Positions 24,172-34,800 of a DNA stretch of 64,000 bases are shown here, piece after piece. Below the pieces are notes generated by a model. That model saw nothing but the letters and a program-made list of their open reading frames with translations, had not been told where the DNA came from and did not search any database. The stretch covers positions 10,030,650 through 10,094,649 of the forward strand of contig OU744448.1 in assembly GCA_916610825.1 (NCBI GenBank), in the 5' to 3' direction. Made by a program: the position numbers and the translations under genes. The DNA comes from Haliclystus octoradiatus (lineage: Eukaryota > Cnidaria > Staurozoa > Stauromedusae > Haliclystidae). The first letter of the stretch is position 1; every line of letters starts with the position of its first letter.

Positions 24172-25239
24172 TCACACAATAAATCACACGATAAAAACTG
24201 AATCATTTGATCGATTTGTGAGGTGATTCATTATTATGATTTATCGTTTTACGATTTCAATATTGATACACTATACAGTATTTTACATATTACAAATTAT
24301 TAACAAAATAATGATCAGATAATGTCCATCAATAACAAAATCATATCAAAATGCTTGTAGCGACATATCACATATGACATTGGCAAATAAGCGATTGGTT
24401 TCCGAAAACAAAAATTAAAAATCTGAGGTTTCTCAAATTCATTCTGCATTGATTGGCGATTGACAAGCTCCTGCAATAAATACATAGAAATAGGTTTATT
24501 ATAATTTCATCTCCATTATTTACGATCATTTTTTCAGACAAACATACCAGCAGCAAAGCCCACTACATAAATCTAAACATCTACAATTTTGTCCATAACA
24601 ATCAAAGCAAAATATCAGTCAGTTATTATCAGTTATAAAAAAGTTATTGGAGCTACTACATGAATCCTTTATCCATATTGGCTATGGTGCATCTGTCAAT
24701 GCCCTCAATAGTATAGTTATAAACTTCAAATCAGTTGCTAGAAAGAATGAATATTATGAATGTGTTTTAGAGTCATCAAAACGGCGACGCGATCTCATTC
24801 ACTACCCTTTCACAACTGTCTATAACCATCCTTACTTTCGGGATACTCCAGCGGATTACTCAACAACTTATACACCGTTACACTATCTGCTTTGGCCAAG
24901 AAAATAATCAGAAAACATTTCAATTACAAATCAGAAATCGTACAGCTTCTTATCAATCATCAAGGGCAATGCGAGAAAAAGCAATATTAAAAATTGCAAG
25001 GAGGTACTATATTCAAATTATTCAGATAAAATAGGTGTAATACTAACTAACCTTGTACTTCTGAATCGCTTGTAAAGAAATGTAATTCTACCATTATTTA
25101 AAATAACTTCAAGGCTTCAACTGCCGATTTAATGCTGATTTCTTCGCTACTCCAACTCCAAGGTCAGGCATTCTTTCACAGTGCAAACACGAATTCATCA
25201 AGGATGATATTAACAAGCGAATATCAGCGTCAGAGTAGA
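24172..25239 (-). repeat. Right arm of palindrome 2
   Basis: Reverse complement of the left arm. Two open frames (24368-24556 on -, 24647-24907 on +) translate identically to their mirror copies at 23331-23519 and 22980-23240, showing near-perfect identity over at least 1 kb. One small difference is a TATATC versus TTAATATC change near the outer end. Confidence 0.88.
24647..24907 (+). CDS. Unrecognised 86-codon open frame in palindrome 2 (mirrored at 22980-23240)
   Basis: An open frame giving a protein with the segments NALNSIVINFKSVARKNEYY and TTYTPLHYLLWPRK before the stop. Composition looks protein-like and codons are identical in both arms. There is no ATG close to its beginning (the frame starts at a non-ATG codon after a TATCAG acceptor-like site), so it would be an internal or last exon. 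Function unknown. Confidence 0.3.
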   Translation: MELLHESFIHIGYGASVNALNSIVINFKSVARKNEYYECVLESSKRRRDLIHYPFTTVYNHPYFRDTPADYSTTYTPLHYLLWPRK

Positions 25240-25534
25240 TCAATCGGAATGAACTGTTTTCTGTGAATTCCATTTCACACTGAGATACACTTTTACTTTG
25301 TCAAATTATTAACATACAATCTCAAGCTTAAGAAACAATTCCAAGTGCTAGCAAAACATGAACATGCTTGTCAAGAAGCAAGGAAAACGTGTTGCGAATA
25401 ATAGACCTCGTTTGTCACGAACGAAAATGGCGCCCATGAATAAGGAATATTATCAGATTGAGGCTAAAAAGAACAATAGTGTCCCAACTCTTGTATATCG
25501 ATGGCTCTGCTGCCACGGGCTACAGGCGTTGCAC

Positions 25535-25770
25535 TGAAAGTCCGATACGCCGAAAGGTCGTTGCACCGAAAGTCCGTTGCGCCGAATGACGTTTTCGGCG
25601 CAACAAATTTTCGGCACAATGACCTTTCGGCGTATCGGACTTTCGGTGCAACGACCATTTGGTACAACGCTTTTCGGTGCAACGGACTTTCGGTGTATCG
25701 GCCTTTCGGTGCAACAGCCTTTTAGCGCAATGACCATTCGGCGCAATGGACTTTCGGCGCAACGACCATC
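25535..25770. repeat. Inverted minisatellite array, 16-bp unit CTTTCGGCGCAACGGA
   Basis: Units of 16 bp such as CTTTCGGTGTATCGGC and CATTCGGCGCAATGGA run in tandem on the right side. On the left (25535-25592) the same units run in the opposite direction, meeting at GACGTTTTCGGCG near 25590. The array can therefore fold as a hairpin. Several overlapping open frames on both strands are a by-product of the repeat. Confidence 0.88.
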
Positions 25771-26449
25771 AAAGGAAGCCAACATTCAGCATCGGCTACA
25801 AAGTGAGACGTGATTTAATCACGCTTCTGTATAGTGAGATGTGATTTTATCACGTTTCAGTATAGTGAGCTATCATTCATAATTTGTCATCTTTCGTACA
25901 TTCGTCATCTTTATTTAAGGTATTAAGCCAGTGTTCTGCCAGATTTAATTACTGTTTTTGAAATAACTAAAAAGCTATTCCAGAAAACTACTGCGTGAGC
26001 ATAAATTTGACCACAAAGCAAATTGTGAGCTAATTGTTAGCTAAATTTGATACCAAAAATATACAAACTTTCAGTGTGGGGAGCTTGACATATTGCATAT
26101 TTTTTCGGTACCCTAGCTGTTATGTTCGTAGGAAAGACAGATAATAGCAATAGAACATGTACTCTAGTCGAGTATAAACGTGAGTCCCGTTAGTAACAAT
26201 CGCTAATACCCTTCACTTTTATACCACTTTTTAATCAAGGCTTGATAATGTATCGCACAAGAATTGTAAATAAACGCTAAATTCTTAGGGTTTAGGCATG
26301 AAAATTTGAAGGTTTTCACTCGTAATAGCGTCTGAAAACAAAATAATTGTGGTCTCAATATCTGCCAATGTTACATGGTGCAAAAGCCATTCAGATATAA
26401 TTTTGGAAAAACCTTTTTTCATGGCCGTGATAGTCTCCGTGACGAAAGG
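25771..26449. other. AT-rich spacer between the two minisatellite arrays
   Basis: No gene seen. Contains a short direct repeat AGTGAGAYGTGATTTTATCACG-like around 25801-25858 and otherwise ordinary AT-rich sequence. Confidence 0.45.
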
Positions 26450-26668
26450 ACTCTCGGTGCAGTGTCATTCGGCGCAACGGACTTTCGGCGTATCTGCCTT
26501 TCGATGCAACGACCATTCAGTGCAACGACTTTCGGCGCATCGCTTTTCGGCGCAACGGACTTTCGGCGTATTGGTCTCGGCGCAACGACCATTCGGCGCA
26601 ACGGACTTTTGGTGCATCGCTTTTCGGCGCAACGGACTTCCGGCGCAACGGCCTGCACTCGGTGCCAC
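26450..26668. repeat. Second array of the 16-bp TTTCGGCGCAACG minisatellite, tandem
   Basis: About 13 units of the same 16-bp family as 25535-25770, all in one direction (TTTCGGCGCAACGGAC, CATTCGGCGCAACGGA, TTTTGGTGCATCGC). It lies just upstream of a truncated LINE. Confidence 0.88.
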
Positions 26669-26739
26669 TGTTATTGTATTACTGTAATGTAACACATTTA
26701 GATTAGCAAGGATGCTTTATGCAAATGCCCTAGAAAATA

Positions 26740-27647
26740 ATAAAATTTTAATTTAAATATCAAACTAAACCGCAGCAAAACCGAGGTAATGGTCTTTCAC
26801 TTTCGATTTCATCCACCATCTACTTCCCATCATTTTGACATTGAGAATGAGAGTCTTCCTATTGCATCATCTGTTAGGAGTCTCGGAGTTAAATTTGACA
26901 GTCAAATGACATTTAGTAATCATATCTCCAACATTTGCAAAACCTCTTTTTACCATATGCGCAACCTGTCTAAAATTAGAAAGTACCTTAGCAGAGAATC
27001 TGCAGAAATTGTTGTCCATGCCTTTATCACAACGAAACTGGATTATTTTAAGTCTTTATTATATGGATTACCTAAGTATCAAATTAAAAGATTACAACAC
27101 ATACAAAACACAGCGGCGAGGATAATCTGCCAAGTTTCAAAGTTTGAACATGTTACTCCAGTATTAATAGAGCTGGACTGGCTACCAGTTCAATATCGGA
27201 TTGTTTTTAAAATTTGTTTGTTAGTTTGTAGATCCTTAAATGGAATGGCACCGAAATATTTATCAAGGAATCTAGTTTTAAATAAATGTATAAGATCATT
27301 ACGTTCCACTAAAGACGAATTGCTTTTCCAACCAACTGGGCGCACAAAAACTTATGGAGACTTTATGTCCTTTTCAGTATGCGCTCCCATAATATGGAAT
27401 AAACTACCATTGGAACTGAGAAAATCTGGTAGTTTATCAACATTTAAAAAGAATTTGAAGACTCACTTATTTAATGAATTTTTAAAAAAGTTTATATGAT
27501 TATAAAATATTTTTGTATTTTAACGGTCTGATTTTTTAACCCTGTTTATTTTTTAACTTAGTTTTTAAATTTGTAATTTTAAGTCTTAATTTCCATAAAT
27601 TGTTAAAGTGCCTTGAGCTAATGGATACTTGCGCTATATAAGAAATA

Positions 27648-27703
<56 letters not shown>
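26740..27703 (+). mobile_element. 5'-truncated CR1/L2-like LINE with (ATT)n tail
   Basis: From about 26748 an open frame gives NRSKTEVMVFHF (the end of the RT domain) and continues as the typical C-terminal region: SVRSLGVKFDSQMTFSNHI, LLYGLPKYQIKRLQHIQNTA, LDWLPVQYRIVFKICLLV, stop at 27497. The 3' UTR ends TGCGCTATATAAGAAATATA and then (ATT)n at 27648-27703, the usual 3' signature of CR1/L2-type elements, whose integration leaves a short microsatellite tail. Endonuclease and most of the RT are missing, as expected from 5' truncation during target-primed reverse transcription. The remaining frame is uninterrupted over 236 codons, so the insertion is fairly recent. Confidence 0.9.
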
Positions 27704-27705
<2 letters not shown>

Positions 27706-28649
27706 TTACTCGCACCGCGTGTAACTGGGTACTAGTATTTACCAACAGAGTCCATCCACGATCCATCATACTCCATGGCCAACAGAATTGTGGCCTTCAA
27801 AAACTTGTGCCAATCAGAGCGACATAAAAAAGGTATCTCCTTTCGGGCCAGTATGGAAGCAAAAGAGGCAAAACTGCCCAGCCTATGCAGCTCACTATAG
27901 AACTCTGTGCCCACTGCCCTAGCAACACGTCAAGAAAGACCGTAGCAGCCGCTTGAGCATCAAATAAAATATTGAAATTCATTCGAAGTGCAACGTCCGA
28001 TAGAGCAATTCATAAGAAACTCATAAAAAACTGATAAAAAGAAGCAATGCTTTGCGATCATGCCATGCCCACTGCAGGCTAATATCACAATACTGTCGCC
28101 GTGCGGGCTGCTCGACTGATGAGACTGGCGTTCTCAGTCCGTTCGGCTACGACGTCCTAAGGTAATGACTCAACGAAGAGGCTGAGATGTGATTAATTAA
28201 CTAAAAATCAACGGATCCCTTCACAACGCTGAAAAAATTTTTTCTTTAACAATTGCTGCTGCTTTCGTAGTGATCTGAACGGGCGTTGCCGAGATGTCAT
28301 AGGAGCTCTACCAACTCTAAGATTAATCGGCCTGTAAAAACTATCGTCCATGGGTGGTCGTTTTGTTTCTGTTTATTGTGGCGGCTTCGCGCGAGGACAC
28401 GCTTGCCGTCGTCATGGCAGCACGAAACCCGACCGGAAGCCGGGGCCTCGCACCGGACCCAGCTGACACGAGAAACGAGTTGCCTAATGTCGAATGGTAA
28501 ATACGGTTCACAGAAATAACTATTCAAGTCGGTAGACGACGAGGGCGAGGAGTCTAACTGAGCCGTAAATGAGATTGTAGATTATCGAATAGCACCCTAG
28601 TTGGCTTCTAATAATACAGTTAGTTTATAGGTGTAATCTTCACCATAAT
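27704..28649. other. GC-richer stretch upstream of LINE B, possibly its 5' UTR
   Basis: Base composition is clearly less AT-rich than the neighbourhood, especially 28060-28560. Short palindromic pieces (CTGATGAGACTGGCGTTCTCAGTCC) occur. It precedes an intact-looking LINE ORF region on the + strand, so at least 28240-28650 may be its 5' UTR or promoter. No gene recognised. Confidence 0.35.
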
Positions 28650-28657
28650 ATTCTAGA

Positions 28658-28996
28658 GTGTGCTACGACAGTACATGCGTTCACATGCATTTAAAACATA
28701 CATCAAGAGTTGCACGCAAACAAGACCATTATCCCGGCAATTATCAGTCAAATCTAAACCCTCAACAACAACTACCTGTAAATCCGATCGCTCCGGTGCC
28801 TATTACAAACTTCATCAATGCTCAGCACAGGTTACCTCAACAACTAAGTCAACAACCACAACAGCATTTTTTATACAACCAGAGACCTCCCCCGCTCCCC
28901 CACGAAGAACGCCGGGCCCGAATGGAGCCTCAGCTACAACACTTAATGATGCTCCTCTCCAACAGATTGCCAACACAGACTCAACGGAACAATTAA
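28658..28996 (+). CDS. Gln/Pro-rich open frame overlapping the LINE B endonuclease frame
   Basis: A 112-codon frame rich in Gln and Pro (e.g. QLSQQPQQHFLYNQRPPPLP) is open over the same DNA as the N-terminal part of the endonuclease frame (28660 onward), which is Thr/Ser-rich there. It may be the end of ORF1 overlapping ORF2, or a by-product of a low-complexity region. I cannot decide which. Confidence 0.3.
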   Translation: MCYDSTCVHMHLKHTSRVARKQDHYPGNYQSNLNPQQQLPVNPIAPVPITNFINAQHRLPQQLSQQPQQHFLYNQRPPPLPHEERRARMEPQLQHLMMLLSNRLPTQTQRNN

Positions 28997-29571
28997 AATG
29001 TCTTTATTTTAATGCAAGATCACTATTAAATAAATTAAATCAGCTTGAGGTAATCCTAACCTCTAACACATACGATATAATATTCATAACAGAAACATGG
29101 CTATCATTGACAGTCCCTGATTCCTTACTAGTCTCAAACTCCGGATATTCCGTTGTCCGAAGAGATAGAGTAAATGCAATCGGTGGAGGTGTTATTATTT
29201 TTATTAAGGAGAACATTCGTTATGCGATATTAGAATTACCGTCGAAGTTTGACAATCTTGAGAGTTTGGTTATTGACGTAAGATTGTCAGCTCATCAAAA
29301 ATATCGAATGGCATGTTCTTACAACCCACCTTCAAAAGCTATTTCTATTATTGATACAGAGATCATCGGTTCGTTTTTTGATTTTTGTTCACAGTGTGTT
29401 TTCCCTTGTTTTTACATTGGAGATTTTAATTACCCATCTATTGAATGGGGCATTCCTCTTAGTTACGGGGGCAACTGTCATGATGTCTTTGTTGACGCTG
29501 TCACAAGAAATAACCTAAAACAAATAATAACAAGTCCTACACGATTGGATAACATTTTGACCTTCTTTTAA
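28660..29571 (+). pseudogene. LINE B ORF2 part 1: AP-like endonuclease
   Basis: About 300 codons. After a Thr-rich leader the endonuclease starts at CLYFNARSLLNKLNQLEVIL and shows IIFITETWL (catalytic E), GGGVIIFIK, and FYIGDFNYPSIEW (catalytic D and N). The frame stops at 29569, shortly after SPTRLDNILT, where the final SDH block should follow; CDHKSVEF is found in another frame at 29630-29650, so a frameshift lies between. Confidence 0.85.
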
Positions 29572-29735
29572 CGTCTGAGCCAGCTGTAATTACCGAGCAT
29601 GAAATTGTTGAACCTTTTACAGACACATGTGATCACAAATCTGTAGAATTTTCCGTTCAAATCCCTACATCATCATATTCTAAAGTTAATCATGCTAAGC
29701 GAAATTTCAGGAAAGCAGACAATTATAATATTTCA

Positions 29736-30541
29736 ATGATTTTGAAAGATATGAACTGGATACATTTATCGAAAAGTTGCCATGGTGATGTTCAATCTTT
29801 TTGGAGTATAATTTCTGAAATATTTGATTACTGTATTCATAACTTTGTTCCTTTGACTAAGAATAGAAAATTTAAGTATCCAAAGACAATTCGCTCTCTT
29901 GCTCTAAGGAAACGCCTGGCTTACAGGAATTCTGTCGTATCAAATACCGATTTTAAAAATGCATCGAAAGAGTATGAGAAAGCAGTAAAATAATTCAATA
30001 TTCAACGTGAAAAAAGTCTTCTGGAGGAAGTTTCTCTTTCCCGATTTTATTCATTTGTAAATAGTAAACTACAATCTCATCCTTCGATACCTGCTGTACA
30101 AAATGAAATAGGAGAAAAGGTAACTGATATCAGTGATAAAGTTGAACTTTTTAAAATTATTTTGCTACTGTCTTTACCCAGGATGATGGGAACAATCCTG
30201 AATTTTTGCAACAGGTCAATATTAGTACTACATCTTTGTCATATATCAATTTCTCTCAAAAGGATATTCTTAAGGAGTTACTTGCCTTACCAAATAAAGC
30301 GTCTGCATCTCCTGATGGATATCCAGCTATCTTTCTCAAGTCTATTGCTAACGATATTACTTTACCTTTATCCATATTATTTGAATCGTCTATGCAGTCT
30401 GGTCAACTGCCATCTATATGGAAAACAGCAATTGTAATTCCAATCTTTAAAACAGGAAAATCCTCATTATGTCAAAACTATCGCCCGGTTTCGTTGACAT
30501 GTGTAACATGCAACATGTGTAACATATCTCAAAACAAATGA
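29736..30541 (+). pseudogene. LINE B ORF2 part 2: linker and start of reverse transcriptase
   Basis: Frames at 29736-29993 and 30206-30541 carry the linker and RT blocks 0-2 (LPNKASASPDGYPAIFLKSI, then WKTAIVIPIFKTG and NYRPVSLTCV). A small duplication of TGTAACATGYAACATGTGT around 30500-30525 disrupts the frame before the next block. Confidence 0.8.
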
Positions 30542-31275
30542 AACAGTATTTTTTGAAACATGACCTTCTCACCAGAGAGCAGCACGGATTTTTAGAACGT
30601 CGCTCGACATGCACACAACTGTTATCTACTCTTAACATTTGCTCTAAAGCAATAAACAATACATTATTAATGGATACAATCTATTTGGACTTTAGTAAAG
30701 CTTTTGATACCGTGTCGCACAATAAGCTAGTTATCAAGCTCAACGCATATGGTATACAATTCGAGCTCATCAAATGGATATCATCATTTTTATCTGGTCG
30801 CACTCAATCCGTTTATATTGAAAATGTCTATTCTAATTCTTTAAATGTTGACAGTGGTGTACCCCAGGGCTCCGTACTTGGCCCTCTATTGTTTATTATA
30901 TTTATTAATGACATTGTAAGTTGCCTTGAGGACGAATGTCATATCAAATTGTTCGCAGACGACGCAAAAATCTTTTCTACAAGATCAGAGTCAAATCTAA
31001 ATCTACAGAGATCATTAGATAAAGTTGTTACATGGGCGCAAACATGGCAGTTACGTCTAGCTTTTCATAAATGCTGCGTATTTTCCTTTGGAAATGTCAA
31101 CGTTCAGCAACAGATTTACAACTTGGAAGAAAAAGAACTGAGAACAGTAAATAGAATAAAAGACCTGGGAGTTGTATTCACTACCGACCTCAAGCCTTCA
31201 GCTCATTGCGCTATTGTTACTGCAAAGGCCAAGTCTAGGTCATTCCTATATAATGAGAAAATGTTTCTCCAGTAG
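30538..31275 (+). pseudogene. LINE B ORF2 part 3: reverse transcriptase core
   Basis: 245 open codons with the main RT motifs: EQHGFLERRSTCTQL, YLDFSKAFDTVSHNKL, SGVPQGSVLGPLLFIIFIND and KLFADDAKIFS, the last containing the catalytic ADD. Ends at 31273 in the thumb/C-terminal region. Confidence 0.9.
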
Positions 31276-31457
31276 AGATGCTGATGTTTTAATGAAAGCA
31301 TACAGTGTGTACGTGAGACCACTTTTAGAATCAGTGTCTCCTGTATAGTCACCATATTTAATTAAAGATATTATTAGCATTGAAAAGGTTCAAAGAACAT
31401 TTATCAGGCATGTATGCCACATCAAACACATTTACGGTCAAACATATATAAACTCGT

Positions 31458-31787
31458 TTGAAGCATCTTAATATTGATTCTTTGGAATTAAGGAGAATCA
31501 AAAGCGATCTGATAATGATGTTTAAAATTATTAATAAACTAGTAGATTTACATTTAGAAGAATTTTGTAAATTCAAGAAAACTAAATATTCAATGCGAGG
31601 TAACTCCTTAAAGTTACAACTGACAAATGTATCCGGTAGGCTAAATATCAACAAATACCAATTTATCAATCGAGTAATTCCATGGTGGAACAGTTTACCA
31701 GAGAGTGTGGTAACCTCCAAATCATTAATTTCCTTCAAATCAAAATTGAACACTGTTGATCTAAATGCCTTATGCAAAGTTAATTAA
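31458..31787 (+). pseudogene. LINE B ORF2 part 4: C-terminal tail
   Basis: Open frame with RRIKSDLIMMFKIINKLVDL and NRVIPWWNSLPESVVTSKSL, the conserved end of LINE ORF2 proteins. The frame differs from the RT core, so at least one indel separates them. Confidence 0.85.
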
Positions 31788-31890
31788 CAATCTATATGAA
31801 CTACTAGTATAGTTAACACAATTAACACATTTTAATTTTATCCTTTCTTTATGTATTTAAAGGATATATGTAAGTGGAAGTTTTACTTTC

Positions 31891-34800
31891 CTATATAATC
31901 CGGTCAGTATTTTTGACAAATAAACAACAACAAGAACATAAGTGAATAAGAAATACAAGTGAAATCAACGTATATATAGTTAGTAGTAAGACATCTAAGC
32001 TGTTTAGTATTGCACTACTTTCCATATCATTATCCAATTTGTTCTCTTGTCGGCCACCATAGTTTTCCCTTTTACCCATTTGCTTACTTGTATCCCATGT
32101 AGGATATTCATAGCATAGCTTTGGTTCATAGCGCCATAATTCCACAAAGAGTTTCCAGTCATATCGAGATGGATAGGAGCATTGTTTTCTAAAATCTGTC
32201 AATATATTTTGAGTTTGGAAATCATCACCTCTTAATTTCCATAATTTCTTCATCATATCTGGATAAGCCCCATGTATTGATATATATTTCATACAAATAT
32301 CATCTTTATCGTATTCATTGAATAATTTTGTGAATGATGCAGATGGATGATGGTGTATTCTACTATCATGATGATATATATTGGATAATTTCAATCGATT
32401 ATTCCATTCACCTATCATTTGATCAGCCCATGGATGACACGTCAATTCATCATATTTTTGCCATAAATACGTCTTTACCAACCCTCTAGATAATAAAATG
32501 ATACTCTCTTCTGGTCGAACGATGTCTTCTTCGCAATGAAGCCAGCCCCATTGGAATAGATCAGGAGCAGGAAATATGAGTTCTTTAATGAAGCGTTTTG
32601 CACAAAGCATGATATCATCATCTAGTCTCATAAAGTAACTGAAATTATAGTTTTGCATGGTCCATATCATATGATATAGGAAACGATCACCAAATCGTAC
32701 ACCACTAAAATTAGGCTGCAAATAAATGTCTTTGTATGTTTTCATCTCTCTCATGAGGTCATCATAGTAATGGTCTGATTGTGATAAACTGTCAGTCATA
32801 AAAAGACACTTGACTTTAACCTACGAAAGAAACAACAGTGTTTTAAATGCATAGCAATAATGCAGACCCGTGACACCTGACAAGTTTCTAATCTTAGAGA
32901 AGTTGCTTAAATGCTATATACAATTATCAGCTTCCTCATATTTGTTATCAATACGATGGAGATCAAACATAGCACAAATTTAGTACAAGCATGATGGAGA
33001 CTGTTGGGTCATCCCCAGTGTAGGGGGTATTGGGGACGTGACACCCCATGGCGACTTGGTCAGTCGTCAAATCTTCCTTCAAATGTCTCCAATCAGTAAA
33101 AGAGGGAAGCAATGGCAAACGAATATTGTGATGTTCGCTTCCTAAGAATAGAAATAAAAGAGTTCTTTTAATTCTTGTCCGTATATTTATGTCCACACAA
33201 ATCATGAATACTGTATATAGAGACAATTATCTTCAACTTTTCGAGTTTCATCAGAGCGGATAAGAGAAATTTTAGCTCCGATGGGATCTCTTAATAACAA
33301 GGCCCGGAAAAGTTTTACTCGCTACCCTCGGCAAGTATTCCGATGATGACTTTGGGTCAATGTACAATTTAAACACGCATGGCAAACCTTCGTGTGTTGG
33401 ATTCAACTCTGAACTCCGCACCTAAGCCTGCTAATAATTTACGGTTACATATCCGGGTCGGACTCCGGTGAAGTCGGCAAATATATTGCTTGACACCCCC
33501 CTCAAACAAAATGTTTTTCAGGACGGCCCTGGTTTGAACTTCAAGGAAAATCCACTGCTTATCGAGGAAAGTACCAGAGATCCGAGATTCAAATTTAATC
33601 AAATGATTTGCAAGAGTGAAGGTAATGTTCTTACAAAAACGCAATGTTTTATGACGGAGATCTGATTATGTGAATTAATTTTCAAGGCACAATTATTCTG
33701 TATCGGCTCGATTCCCATATACACTCATTTGGTTTATGTGCCGATAATGACCAGGCAGAGCTTGCAGCATCATCAGATGGAATTATTGGACTTACTGATG
33801 GCACGTATACATGCTTTATTGGAATTACAATTTATGATTGGAAAACTTTTCAGATTCAAAAGGGCTACAAATGCAAAAAGTTGACTCTAAACACATAACA
33901 AAAAAAAAATCATATGTAGTTTGAGTTTTTTGATGATGTTTGACCAATAAATTATTAAAAGTATAAATTTTCTTATGAATTTGCTCTAACTTTCCGGAAT
34001 CACTAATCACGGATCCCAGGATTCCTACTTTTTTCGGACCCTGCAAGTAAGCTACTGTTTGAATATAGTACAGCAAGTTCGCATGTTTGCTTTTACGTAA
34101 CACGAAAGTATAGTTCTTCAAGCGTCTCGTTTCACTTGAAATGTGCCTCTTATTAATGATATTACGACATGACATACGTCTGTTCAATAGGAGACGATAG
34201 CGTACATAAAAAACTGTGTGTGCTAGCTCTTCTAAAGAGATGGCTCTGATCATACCATCTGGGTAAGATAGATCGTTTATCCACTCTGTCGTGCTCGTAG
34301 TAGCTTTGATTGCTCGTTAATATTTTGACGTGAATCTTTCATTCTATCAAAAAATATTGCTATGAATTTTTTTTAAGGAATATGTCAAATGTATCTCCCA
34401 AGTTGTTTACAATTAGCTTTTGTGTTGCAGTTGCTTCTTTCAAATATTGTTTTATAGAGAGGGTCCCGTTTGTCATTTTATTGCATATTGGACCTGTTGA
34501 TGCTGATGATTGGCAGGTGAATTTGGTTCTACCTACTGAAAGCCATGTTAATATCTAGGGTCATGTCCAGGTCATGCCCACACTTGTAATTAAACAATAT
34601 GCAAATAGGAAGATCCCATATGCTTGGATGATCCCATCGATCAGAGCTATTCCCCCTTGTAAACAGACCCGGATATACCAAGGCGTCACAGAACTTATGA
34701 AAATATTCAGACGACGGGCTACAGAGGCACATATACATGAATAAATTTTGAAGATAGCTTCAATATTATTCACATTCATTATACGCTTTATGATTCCAAA

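Larger units (their letters stand above)
28650..31880 (+). mobile_element. LINE B, APE-type non-LTR retrotransposon with broken ORF2
   Basis: Endonuclease, linker, reverse transcriptase and C-terminal region are all present in order on the + strand but split among frames. Breaks lie near 29568, 29995-30200, 30480-30540, 31270 and 31350-31460. The stop after about 31785 and a ~95-bp 3' flank place its end near 31880, only a few bases from the convergent glycosyltransferase gene. Family: CR1/jockey-like clade, exact clade not resolved. Confidence 0.88.

Noticed and set aside
25453-25813. Several overlapping open frames of 70-110 codons on both strands
   Set aside because: They arise from the 16-bp minisatellite, which lacks stops in many frames; composition is that of the repeat. 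The same applies to 26349-26695.
28100-28150. Possible hammerhead ribozyme (CTGATGAG followed by a short stem)
   Set aside because: The required GAAA after stem II is missing and no closing stem I/III was found.
33825-34253. 142-codon open frame in the glycosyltransferase intron as a gene
   Set aside because: No recognised family, no good start, and surrounding frames are broken; kept only as a note in the intron entry.
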